A DNA stretch of 64,000 nt, from assembly GCF_017744675.1 (NCBI RefSeq), contig NZ_JAGIAV010000001.1, forward strand, positions 583,666-647,665, read 5' to 3'. This document shows positions 1 through 7,151 of the stretch, one piece after another (within the stretch, counting starts at the first letter, position 1; every line of letters starts with the position of its first letter). Under the pieces are notes generated by a model, which was given only the letters and a program-made list of their open reading frames with translations, was not told where the DNA came from and searched no databases. The DNA comes from Flavobacterium sp. (GTDB lineage Bacteria; Bacteroidota; Bacteroidia; Flavobacteriales; Flavobacteriaceae). A program made the translations under genes and the position numbers.

Positions 1-74
1 CAGCAACCTGCACTATGCTTGCCCATTCAAACACAGTAATAATGTTAGAAGATGGAAAAGGAGCCGAACAATAA
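1..74 (+). CDS. C-terminal end of a bactofilin-like protein (cut by window start)
   Basis: An open frame enters from the left edge and stops at 72-74; its last residues are TCTMLAHSNTVIMLEDG. Bactofilins (polymer-forming cytoskeletal beta-helix proteins) often end in a similar short strand, and such a gene commonly precedes atpZ/atpI in Flavobacteriaceae; both points are from memory. The frame overlaps the next gene's ATG (52) by 23 bases, which suggests co-transcription. Only about 23 residues are visible, so the family call is tentative. Confidence 0.4.
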   Translation, partial: ATCTMLAHSNTVIMLEDGKGAEQ

Positions 75-279
75 TAGGAGAAATAAATGGATGGCATTTA
101 TTAATATTCCATTTCAAATGGGAGTAATTATTTTTGTATTCTCTTATTTCGGAACCTGGCTCGACGAGAAGCATCCAAGTCCAGAAGTATATTATAACAC
201 CATATTTGTATTAGCCGGCGTTGGAGTTGCATTGTACAATGTAATCCGACAAGTAAATGATATCAATAAAACAAAGTAG
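52..279 (+). CDS. atpZ: AtpZ/AtpI-family small membrane protein of the F-ATPase operon
   Basis: A 75-residue protein with two predicted membrane helices (about 16-36 and 48-66), separated by a short acidic/basic loop that contains GTWLDEKHPSPE. This two-helix plan, with a G-x-W-LDE stretch after helix 1, is that of the AtpZ/AtpI family, proposed to help c-ring assembly or Mg/Ca movement. It lies at the head of the ATP synthase operon, as in other Bacteroidota. The start overlaps the preceding reading frame, so translation may be coupled. Family placement is good; the exact function is not settled even in model bacteria. Confidence 0.75.
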   Translation: MEKEPNNNRRNKWMAFINIPFQMGVIIFVFSYFGTWLDEKHPSPEVYYNTIFVLAGVGVALYNVIRQVNDINKTK

Positions 280-337
280 TTTGTAAATAAAAACGCCTTG
301 AGATAAAAGTTGCATCTTTGCACAAAAATTATTTCAA

Positions 338-730
338 ATGCTTTCAAAAAATTACAAACCGATTTTTTATTTGTTATGTCTTGCTTTAGGAACTTATATT
401 GTTCATAAAGCAGTTTTTTTCTTTAGTGAAATTGGTACAGAGAATTTTCATTACAGTTTAGAATTACTGTATATATTTTTCTTTGCAATTTCGTCTTTAT
501 TATACCTTATATTATTAATAGTAAAAAAGAAGAATTTTGAAATCGTCGGGATGACGTTTTTATTTGGAACTTTTGCACAAATGTTATTAGCCTATTTAGT
601 TTTGCAGCCAATCTTAAAAGACAAAGCTGGAGAAAGCAATGTTGAAAAAGTTAGTTTTTTTGTAACATTTGTGCTGTTTTTGTTATTTCAGACCCTTTTA
701 ACTGTCCGATTATTAAATGAAAAGCGTTAA
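338..730 (+). CDS. Uncharacterised 4-TM membrane protein of the atp operon
   Basis: A 130-residue protein, almost entirely hydrophobic, with four likely membrane helices (about 9-28, 42-62, 68-90, 103-122) joined by short charged loops. It sits between atpZ and atpB, the place an AtpI protein occupies in many operons. Flavobacteria carry a protein of this size here; I believe it is a DUF6168-type family, but that is from memory and unsure. A possible -7 element (CATCTTTG at 313-320, one mismatch to TAnnTTTG) precedes the ATG by 17 bases. No catalytic motif is visible. A role in assembly of the Fo sector is inferred only from position and topology. Confidence 0.7.
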   Translation: MLSKNYKPIFYLLCLALGTYIVHKAVFFFSEIGTENFHYSLELLYIFFFAISSLLYLILLIVKKKNFEIVGMTFLFGTFAQMLLAYLVLQPILKDKAGESNVEKVSFFVTFVLFLLFQTLLTVRLLNEKR

Positions 731-777
731 AATAACAATTCTTTAAAACAAGGTTTAAAAATAATTTTTCATATCCT

Positions 778-806
778 TTTGAATATTAATAAAAAATGTA
801 CCTTTG
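778..806 (+). promoter_or_regulatory. Bacteroidota-type promoter before atpB
   Basis: TTTG at 778-781 and TACCTTTG at 799-806 are 17 bases apart and match the Bacteroidota consensus (TTTG, about 19 bases, TAnnTTTG). The predicted start of transcription near 813 leaves a 5' leader of about 35 bases before the atpB ATG at 849. It would let the Fo/F1 genes be transcribed separately from the two small upstream genes. Confidence 0.65.
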
Positions 807-848
807 CACCAAATTTTAGAAACGTAAAAAAATAAGATTTTCCACGAT

Positions 849-2024
849 ATGGTGATTTCAAACAAACCACTCAGCTTTATTCTTGCAGCTTTTGTAGCTT
901 CTCTACCTATTATGGGTTTTGCAAATCAAGAGAATGATTCGACGCATGTTCAAACTGAAACGACTCACGAAGAGAAAGTAGTTTCACATAATGCTCACGA
1001 AGAAGGAGAGCATGTTGCTCTAGATCCAAAGGCAAAAGTGGATGCATTTATTGATCACCACTTACAAGATTCTCACGATTTTGTTTTCTTTTCAGATGAA
1101 AAAGAAAATAAACACTACGGTTTTCCATTACCAGTTATTTTAATTGATGGTGGTTTAAAAGTTTTCTCTTCTTCAAAATTACACCACGGAGAAGAAGTTG
1201 CAGAGGTTGATGGAAATTTCTACAAATTAGTTCACGGTAAAATTTACAAAACAGATGCTGCCGGAACAATCAACTTTGACGAGCATGGTCATCCATCAAA
1301 CGAAAAACCATTAGATTTTTCGATTACTAAAAATGTTGTATCAATGCTTTTCGTATCAGTATTATTATTCTTAATGTTTACTGGTTTAGCAAAATCATAT
1401 AAAAAAGGACCAATCCCAACAGGATTTGGTAGAGTTTTAGAACCACTTGTAATTTTCATTAGAGATGAAATTGCAGTTCCAAATATTGGAGAGAAAAAAT
1501 ACCGTAAATATATGGGTTACCTATTAACTGTATTTTTCTTTGTTTGGATCTTGAACTTATTAGGAATGACTCCACTAGGAATCAACGTAACAGGAAACAT
1601 CGCTATCACTGTTTGTTTAGCGGCCTTTACATTCATCATTACTCAATTTAGCGCAAACAAAGATTATTGGGGACACATCTTCTGGATGCCAGGAGTGCCA
1701 GTTCCAATGAAAATTATCTTAGCTCCAATTGAGATTTTAGGAACATTAACAAAACCATTCGCATTATTAATTCGTTTGTATGCAAACATTACTGCAGGTC
1801 ACGTAGTAATTATGAGTTTGATTGCAATGATTTTTGTTGGAAAAAATTTAGCAGCAGATTTGCCAATCTCATTAGGATTGACATTGTTTATCTCTGTTAT
1901 TGAAATTTTAGTTGCGTTTTTGCAAGCGTTCATCTTTACAATGTTATCATCATTGTTTATCGGTATGGCAGTTCAAGATCATGATCATGCTCACCACCAC
2001 GAAGACGAAACAGCAATTATTTAA
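849..2024 (+). CDS. atpB: F-type ATP synthase subunit a
   Basis: Proton-channel subunit of the Fo sector in the cytoplasmic membrane. At 391 residues it is much longer than the roughly 270 of E. coli: residues 1-26 look like a signal peptide, followed by a His/Glu-rich periplasmic extension to about 150, a form usual in Bacteroidota. The conserved half-channel arginine is R309 in LLIRLYANITAGH, and the following conserved helix has Q359 in VAFLQAFIFTMLSS. The C-terminus is histidine-rich (DHDHAHHHEDE). The gene has its own promoter and is followed 33 bases later by atpE. Identity is certain; the role of the long extension is unknown to me. Confidence 0.97.
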   Translation: MVISNKPLSFILAAFVASLPIMGFANQENDSTHVQTETTHEEKVVSHNAHEEGEHVALDPKAKVDAFIDHHLQDSHDFVFFSDEKENKHYGFPLPVILIDGGLKVFSSSKLHHGEEVAEVDGNFYKLVHGKIYKTDAAGTINFDEHGHPSNEKPLDFSITKNVVSMLFVSVLLFLMFTGLAKSYKKGPIPTGFGRVLEPLVIFIRDEIAVPNIGEKKYRKYMGYLLTVFFFVWILNLLGMTPLGINVTGNIAITVCLAAFTFIITQFSANKDYWGHIFWMPGVPVPMKIILAPIEILGTLTKPFALLIRLYANITAGHVVIMSLIAMIFVGKNLAADLPISLGLTLFISVIEILVAFLQAFIFTMLSSLFIGMAVQDHDHAHHHEDETAII

Positions 2025-2057
2025 TTTAGAAGTTTAATTTTATATATATAAATAGTT

Positions 2058-2255
2058 ATGGGAACAATTCCAACTTTAGTAGGTGCTGGTTTAGTAGTAA
2101 TCGGTGCAGGTTTAGGTTTAGGTAAAATCGGTGGATCTGCTATGGACGCTATTGCTCGTCAGCCAGAAGCTGCTGGTAAAATTCAAACTGCGATGATTAT
2201 TATCGCGGCTTTATTAGAAGGTTTAGCATTCGCTGCTTTAATCTTAGGAAAATAA
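2058..2255 (+). CDS. atpE: F-type ATP synthase subunit c
   Basis: The 65-residue proteolipid that forms the rotor ring of Fo. It is two glycine-rich helices joined by the polar loop ARQPE (residues 33-37), which contacts subunits gamma and epsilon. The ion-carrying carboxylate is E54 in AALLEGLAFAAL. The residue after E54 is glycine, so the serine/threonine typical of sodium-binding c rings is missing at that place, which suggests proton coupling. The gene lies between atpB and a strong hairpin that precedes atpF; many copies of c are needed per complex, so this gene is normally the most highly expressed of the operon. Confidence 0.97.
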   Translation: MGTIPTLVGAGLVVIGAGLGLGKIGGSAMDAIARQPEAAGKIQTAMIIIAALLEGLAFAALILGK

Positions 2256-2268
2256 TAAAGAGAGAAAT

Positions 2269-2303
2269 AACAGCATCTTTAACGGTTGGTTAAAGATGTT
2301 GTT
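2269..2303 (+). other. Intra-operon hairpin between atpE and atpF
   Basis: CATCTTTAAC (2274-2283) and GTTAAAGATG (2289-2298) are perfect inverted arms around a 5-base loop GGTTG. The flanks AACA and TGTT extend the stem after one G-T step. No uninterrupted T tract follows, so it looks more like an mRNA stability or processing element, or a partial attenuator, than a full terminator. It lies just after the gene whose product is needed in excess. Confidence 0.75.
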
Positions 2304-2345
2304 ACTTTTAAAAAAGAAATTAAATATTTAATATAGTTATATAAA

Positions 2346-2846
2346 ATGGATAAGTTAATTAACGATTTTTCATTCGGATTATTCTTCTGGCAGGCTTTAA
2401 TCTTGGTAATACTAATTTTGCTTTTGGTAAAATTTGCTTGGAAACCAATTATGGAATCTATTACTGCAAGAGAAGAAGGTATTAAAAATGCATTGCTTTC
2501 TGCTGAAAACGCAAAGAGAGAAATGGAGAACTTACAAGCTGACAATCAAAGAATTTTGAATGAAGCTCGTGCAGAACGTGACGCGATGTTGAAAGAAGCT
2601 CGCGAAATGAAAGAGAAAATGATTGCTGATTCTAAAAACGAAGCGCAAGAAGCTGGTCAAAAAATGATTGAGCAAGCTAAAGCTGCTATCGAAAGCGAAA
2701 AAAATGCTGCAATGGCAGAATTGAAATCTCAAGTTTCTTCTCTATCATTGAGTATTGCTGAAAAATTATTGAAAGAAGAATTATCTAACAAAGAATCTCA
2801 AACTAAATTGGTTGAGAAAATGTTAGGTGACGTAAAGTTAAACTAA
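2346..2846 (+). CDS. atpF: F-type ATP synthase subunit b
   Basis: Peripheral stator subunit: 166 residues with one N-terminal membrane helix (about 8-30, FSFGLFFWQALILVILILLL) and then a long charged coiled-coil rich in alanine, glutamate and lysine that reaches up to the delta subunit. Size and layout are those of the family (E. coli b is 156). It follows atpE after 90 bases that hold the hairpin at 2269-2303, and is 4 bases from atpH, so b and delta are almost certainly co-translated. Confidence 0.95.
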   Translation: MDKLINDFSFGLFFWQALILVILILLLVKFAWKPIMESITAREEGIKNALLSAENAKREMENLQADNQRILNEARAERDAMLKEAREMKEKMIADSKNEAQEAGQKMIEQAKAAIESEKNAAMAELKSQVSSLSLSIAEKLLKEELSNKESQTKLVEKMLGDVKLN

Positions 2847-2850
2847 GATT

Positions 2851-3384
2851 ATGGCAAGTACAAGAGCAGCAATTCGTTATGCAAAAGCAATTCTAGACTT
2901 AGCAAACTCTAAAGGTGTTGCCGAAGCTGTCAATAACGATATGAAATCAATTGCAAATGCAATTGAGACGAATCAAGAATTGAGTACATTTATTCTAAAC
3001 CCAACTACAAAAGCTGAAGTTAAGGAAGGTGCTCTTTTAGAAGTTTTCCCAAATGTAAATGGAGTAACAAAAGGATTATTCCGTTTATTATACGAAAATA
3101 AAAGATTTGAAATTCTAGATGCAATTGCATTAGGATACAATAAATTATTTGATGAAAATCAAGGAGTTGAAGTAGCAAAAGTTACTACAGCAATTCCGAT
3201 GGATGCTGCTTTAGAAGCTAAAGTTTTAGCTAAAGTTGCAACTTTATCAGATAAAAAAATTACAATTGAAAATATAGTAGATCCTTCAATTATTGGCGGA
3301 TTTATTTTGAGAATAGGAGATAATCAGTACAACGCTTCAGTTGCTAACAGATTACAAGTATTAAAAAGAGAGTTAAGTAATTAG
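2851..3384 (+). CDS. atpH: F-type ATP synthase subunit delta
   Basis: A 177-residue stator protein (OSCP homologue) that links the b dimer to the top of the alpha3beta3 head. The N-terminal half begins with the typical RYAKAILDLA stretch (residues 9-18) and forms the helical domain. The C-terminal part holds the conserved signature DPSIIGGFILRIGDNQYNAS (about 143-162). Length equals that of E. coli delta. It starts 4 bases after atpF and is followed 37 bases later by atpA, so it belongs to the same transcript. Confidence 0.95.
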   Translation: MASTRAAIRYAKAILDLANSKGVAEAVNNDMKSIANAIETNQELSTFILNPTTKAEVKEGALLEVFPNVNGVTKGLFRLLYENKRFEILDAIALGYNKLFDENQGVEVAKVTTAIPMDAALEAKVLAKVATLSDKKITIENIVDPSIIGGFILRIGDNQYNASVANRLQVLKRELSN

Positions 3385-3421
3385 TTTTATAACACAAAAA
3401 GTGTCTAAATTATAAATTAAG

Positions 3422-4999
3422 ATGGCGGAAATTAAACCTGCTGAAATTTCAGCAATATTAAGAAAGCAAGTAGAAGGTTTTGAATCTGGCGCTACGCTAG
3501 AGGAAGTAGGATCAGTACTTCAAGTTGGAGACGGTATTGCTCGTGTTTACGGGTTGTCTAATGTACAATATGGAGAATTAGTAGAATTTGATAACGGTAT
3601 GGAAGGTATCGTATTGAATCTTGATGAGGATAATGTTGGTGTTGTATTATTAGGGCCTTCAACAGGAATTAAAGAAGGATCTACAGCAAAAAGAACTCAG
3701 CGTATTGCTTCTCTTAAAGTTGGTGAGCAAATGGTAGGACGTGTTGTTAACACTCTTGGTTTCCCAATTGATGGAAAAGGACCAATCGGTGGTGATTTAT
3801 ACGAAATGCCTTTGGAAAGAAAAGCTCCTGGAGTTATCTTCCGTCAACCAGTAACTGAGCCATTACAAACAGGTGTAAAAGCAGTTGATGCTATGATCCC
3901 AGTTGGTCGTGGACAACGTGAGCTTGTTATTGGTGACCGTCAAACAGGTAAATCAACTGTTTGTATCGATACAATCTTAAATCAAAAAGAATTTTACGAT
4001 GCAGGAAAACCTGTATTCTGTATATATGTTGCAATTGGACAAAAAGCTTCAACTGTAGCAGGAATCGCAAAAATGTTAGAAGAAAAAGGAGCAATGGCTT
4101 ATACAGTTATCGTTGCTGCTAATGCTTCTGATCCAGCTCCAATGCAAGTTTACGCTCCATTCGCTGGTGCTGCAATTGGAGAATACTTCAGAGATTCTGG
4201 TCGTCCAGCTCTTATCGTTTATGATGATTTATCTAAACAAGCTGTTGCTTACCGTGAGGTTTCTCTTTTATTAAGAAGACCACCGGGACGTGAGGCTTAC
4301 CCTGGAGACGTTTTCTACTTACACTCTCGTTTATTAGAGCGTGCTTGTAAAGTAATCGCTGATGATGGTATCGCTAAAAACATGAACGATTTACCAGATT
4401 CTATTAAGTCTATCGTAAAAGGTGGTGGTTCATTAACTGCTTTACCAATTATCGAAACTCAAGCTGGTGACGTTTCTGCATATATCCCAACAAACGTAAT
4501 TTCGATTACAGATGGTCAGATTTTCCTTGATGGAGATTTGTTCAACTCTGGGGTTCGTCCTGCAATTAACGTAGGTATCTCTGTATCTCGTGTTGGAGGT
4601 AATGCTCAAATTAAATCAATGAAAAAAGTTTCTGGAACTTTAAAATTAGACCAAGCTCAGTTCCGTGAATTAGAAGCTTTCGCTAAATTCGGTTCTGACT
4701 TAGATTCTGTTACTTTAAATGTAATTGAAAAAGGTAAAAGAAACGTTGAGATCTTGAAACAAGGTTTAAATGATCCTTATACAGTTGAAAACCAAGTAGC
4801 TATTATCTATGCTGGTTCTAAAAACTTATTAAAAAATGTTCCTGTGAATAAAGTAAAAGAATTCGAAGCAGATTTCTTAGCTTACTTAAACAGCAAACAT
4901 AAAGATACACTTAACGCTTTGAAAGCTGGAAAATTAGATGACGCTATTACAGACGTTATCGAAAAAGCAGCAAAAGAAGTTTCAGCAAAATATAACTAA
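3422..4999 (+). CDS. atpA: F-type ATP synthase subunit alpha
   Basis: Non-catalytic nucleotide-binding subunit of the F1 head, 525 residues. Visible landmarks are the N-terminal beta-barrel (about 1-95), the P-loop GDRQTGKST at 171-179, the [15 protein letters not shown]alker B stretch, the [19 protein letters not shown] block, and the [14 protein letters not shown] signature that carries the arginine finger for the catalytic beta site. The C-terminal helical bundle is complete. The matching beta gene is absent from this operon and must lie elsewhere in the genome, an arrangement common in Flavobacteriia. Confidence 0.98.
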   Translation: MAEIKPAEISAILRKQVEGFESGATLEEVGSVLQVGDGIARVYGLSNVQYGELVEFDNGMEGIVLNLDEDNVGVVLLGPSTGIKEGSTAKRTQRIASLKVGEQMVGRVVNTLGFPIDGKGPIGGDLYEMPLERKAPGVIFRQPVTEPLQTGVKAVDAMIPVGRGQRELVIGDRQTGKSTVCIDTILNQKEFYDAGKPVFCIYVAIGQKASTVAGIAKMLEEKGAMAYTVIVAANASDPAPMQVYAPFAGAAIGEYFRDSGRPALIVYDDLSKQAVAYREVSLLLRRPPGREAYPGDVFYLHSRLLERACKVIADDGIAKNMNDLPDSIKSIVKGGGSLTALPIIETQAGDVSAYIPTNVISITDGQIFLDGDLFNSGVRPAINVGISVSRVGGNAQIKSMKKVSGTLKLDQAQFRELEAFAKFGSDLDSVTLNVIEKGKRNVEILKQGLNDPYTVENQVAIIYAGSKNLLKNVPVNKVKEFEADFLAYLNSKHKDTLNALKAGKLDDAITDVIEKAAKEVSAKYN

Positions 5000-5056
5000 T
5001 TAGATAATTGGTAAATTAGATAGTTAGAGAATGATTCCATTTTCTAATTATCTAAT
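4999..5056 (+). repeat. Inverted repeats between atpA and atpG
   Basis: ATTAGATAATT (4999-5009) and AATTATCTAAT (5046-5056) are exact inverted copies. Inside them TTAGAGAATG (5024-5033) pairs with CATTTTCTAA (5038-5047) with one G-T step. The 87-base gap is thus a self-complementary AT-rich spacer; no T tract follows, so readthrough into atpG is expected. It may be an mRNA processing site or a decayed intergenic repeat. Confidence 0.65.
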
Positions 5057-5086
5057 TTTAAAATTGTCGCATTTTCTAATTAATAG

Positions 5087-5947
5087 ATGGCAAATTTAAA
5101 GGAAATCCGTAATAGAATTACTTCCGTTTCATCGACGATGCAAATTACATCAGCTATGAAAATGGTTTCTGCTGCAAAGCTTAAGAAAGCACAAGATGCA
5201 ATCACTGCAATGCGTCCTTATGCCGAGAAATTAACGGAGTTATTGCAAGATCTTTCTGCGACACTAGAAGGTGAAGTTGGAGGAGATTACACTACACAAC
5301 GTGAAGTAAAAAAAGTATTGTTGGTAGCTGTAACTTCAAATAGAGGTTTATGCGGTGCTTTCAATTCAAATATTATTAAAGAGATTAAAAATCGTACTGA
5401 TTTTTATGCTGGAAAGCAAGTTGACGTTTTTGCCATTGGTAAAAAAGGAGGTGATGCTTTAATCAAAACGCATAAAATCCACGGTCATCATAATGCAATT
5501 TTTGATCATTTAACATTTGAAAATGTTGCTGGTATTGCAGAAGATTTAACACAAAAGTTTCTAACTGGAGAATACGACAGAATCGAGTTGGTTTACAATC
5601 AGTTTAAAAATGCTGCAACTCAGATTGTTCAAGTAGAGCAATTTTTACCGTTGGCTCCTATTAAAACTGACGCACCTGCTGTTTCTGGAGATTATATTTA
5701 TGAACCAGGAAAAGAAGAAATTGTATTGGCTTTAATTCCTAAGTCATTAAAAACACAATTGTATAAAGGTATTCGCGATTCATTTGCTTCTGAGCATGGA
5801 GCGCGTATGACTGCAATGCACAAAGCAACAGATAACGCTACAGCTCTAAGAAACCAATTGAAATTAACTTATAATAAAGCTCGTCAGGCTGCAATTACAA
5901 GTGAGATTTTAGAAATTGTAGGTGGAGCAGAAGCTTTGAACGGATAA
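5087..5947 (+). CDS. atpG: F-type ATP synthase subunit gamma
   Basis: Central rotor shaft of F1, 286 residues, same length as E. coli gamma. The conserved N-terminal coiled-coil start MANLKEIRNRI is present, together with ITSAMKMVSAAKLKKAQ (about 20-36), the SNRGLCGAFN Rossmann-like core motif (about 84-93), and the conserved C-terminal helix SEHGARMTAMHKATDNA (about 232-248). It is the last gene of the operon: a strong intrinsic terminator follows 22 bases after the stop. No epsilon or beta gene follows. Confidence 0.97.
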   Translation: MANLKEIRNRITSVSSTMQITSAMKMVSAAKLKKAQDAITAMRPYAEKLTELLQDLSATLEGEVGGDYTTQREVKKVLLVAVTSNRGLCGAFNSNIIKEIKNRTDFYAGKQVDVFAIGKKGGDALIKTHKIHGHHNAIFDHLTFENVAGIAEDLTQKFLTGEYDRIELVYNQFKNAATQIVQVEQFLPLAPIKTDAPAVSGDYIYEPGKEEIVLALIPKSLKTQLYKGIRDSFASEHGARMTAMHKATDNATALRNQLKLTYNKARQAAITSEILEIVGGAEALNG

Positions 5948-5969
5948 TCGTTCCATAATATATAAAAAG

Positions 5970-6000
5970 AAAGCCAGCATTTAGCTGGCTTTTCTTTTTT
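5970..6000 (+). terminator. Rho-independent terminator of the atp operon
   Basis: AAAGCCAGC (5970-5978) and GCTGGCTTT (5984-5992) form a 9-bp stem around ATTTA, followed by a T-rich run to 6000. It lies directly after atpG and ends the operon. Confidence 0.9.
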
Positions 6001-6031
6001 ATTGGAAGTTCTATTCTTTTTTAAAAATAAC

Positions 6032-6092
6032 TTTATAAAATGGTGATTCTCAAATTATAATTATAAGTTGAGAATCACTACCATTTTATAAA
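6032..6092. repeat. Long inverted repeat (22-bp arms) downstream of the atp operon
   Basis: The left arm (6032-6053, beginning TTTATAAAATGG and ending TGATTCTCAA) is matched base for base by the reverse complement of the right arm (6068-6092), apart from three extra bases (TAG) in the latter. The loop is 14 bases of AT. This is far longer than a normal terminator and already lies beyond one; it could be a second, bidirectional terminator or the relic of a small palindromic mobile element. Confidence 0.75.
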
Positions 6093-6114
6093 AATAGACA
6101 GAGATAACTCTGCG

Positions 6115-6375
6115 TGCTTTGTCTTTCATGGGAACAAACTAGCTTTATTAGTCCCAATGCTCTGTTTTTTTAGGGTTACTGCAGCTGAATCAATCCCTTA
6201 TGCTTTGTCTTTTATGGGAACAAACAAGCTTTATTAGTCCCAGTGCTCTGTTTTTTTTAGGGTTACTACAGCTGAATCAATCCCTTATGCTTTGTCTTTT
6301 ATGGGAACAAACAAGCTTTATTAGTCCCAGTGCTTTTCTTTTTTTTAAGGGTTGTACTAGCTTTCTCATTCCCTT
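6115..6375. repeat. Three tandem copies of an 86-87 bp unit
   Basis: Units begin with TGCTTTGTCTTT at 6115, 6201 and 6288. Each holds an imperfect palindrome bounded by GGGA and TCCC and centred on AAGCTT (TAGCTT in the first), a T-run, then AGGGTTACT...CAGCTGAATCAATCCCT. The second and third units are nearly identical at their starts; the third diverges after its T-run. No plausible gene product is encoded. The remaining bases to the promoter at 6581 are plain AT-rich DNA in which I see nothing further. Confidence 0.85.
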
Positions 6376-6580
6376 TGAAACAAATTTAATAAAAGAATGT
6401 AAAAAAAATGTTACATAATTTTTAACTAAATTTTATATATTTCACATGTTTTGTTAAAAACATCTTTTATAATGATCTAAAGATAAGTATTTTATGAATA
6501 CTTTGTACAATAATTCTTTATTTTTTGTTAAAATTTATTTTTCAAGCAAAAAATGCTCTTTCTATACCTTATATTTTAAG

Positions 6581-6588
6581 TATTTTTG
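6581..6588 (+). promoter_or_regulatory. Possible -7 element before the GNAT gene
   Basis: TATTTTTG matches TAnnTTTG and lies 22 bases before the ATG at 6611. No clear TTTG is found at the -33 distance, so the call rests on one half of the promoter. Confidence 0.4.
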
Positions 6589-6610
6589 AGCTCTATTTCT
6601 TTTAAAAACA

Positions 6611-7057
6611 ATGGCTTTACAAATACAAGAACTTACTACCATTCAAGACATGGTGGCTCAAATAGATACGATTCGATTTTTATATCCAAATATAGCTCTA
6701 GAAAAATATGAAGCATTTCTTTCTGAGATGCTTCCGCACAATTATATCCAGATTGCAGTATTTGAAGATGGCATTTGTCTCGGTCTGACTGGCTGTTGGT
6801 CGGCTACAAAATTATGGACCGGGAAATATCTGGAAATAGACAATTTTGTTGTTAACCCACAATACCGATCTAAGGGAATAGGAAAAATGCTTACCGATTA
6901 TATAGAGAAAAAAGCAATCGAGCTGAATTGCAGCAGTATAGTTTTGGATGCTTTTACAGGAAATTTTGCGGCGCATCGTTTTTATTACAATCAGGGTTAT
7001 GCACCAAAAGGATTTCATTTTGTGAAAATTTTAGACGAAAAAAAATTAACAGTTTAA
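6611..7057 (+). CDS. GNAT-family N-acetyltransferase
   Basis: A 148-residue GCN5-related acetyltransferase that moves an acetyl group from acetyl-CoA to an unknown amine. The acetyl-CoA pyrophosphate loop is QYRSKGIG (84-91, form Q/R-x-x-G-x-G), preceded by the beta-strand EIDNFVVNP. The C-terminal part LDAFTGNFAAHRFYYNQGY (about 113-131) is the usual motif B followed by the FY-x-x-x-GY turn. It is cytoplasmic, free-standing, with its own possible promoter. Substrate cannot be deduced from the sequence. Confidence 0.9.
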   Translation: MALQIQELTTIQDMVAQIDTIRFLYPNIALEKYEAFLSEMLPHNYIQIAVFEDGICLGLTGCWSATKLWTGKYLEIDNFVVNPQYRSKGIGKMLTDYIEKKAIELNCSSIVLDAFTGNFAAHRFYYNQGYAPKGFHFVKILDEKKLTV

Positions 7058-7151
7058 AAACAATAGAAGTTTTCTTTATTGCATCAACAAAAGAGCCATT
7101 AAACAAAAGAAATGGTTATTTTTGTCTTACAAACATTATTAGAATTATATT

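Noticed and set aside
2058..2255. Sodium-dependent ATP synthase
   Set aside because: Residue after the ion-binding E54 in subunit c is glycine, so the usual sodium-ligand pattern is not met.
6200..6418. Open frame of 72 codons with an internally repeated protein
   Set aside because: It is simply the translation of the tandem 86-87 bp repeat; codons change frame between units with the T-run length and there is no promoter or homologue pattern.
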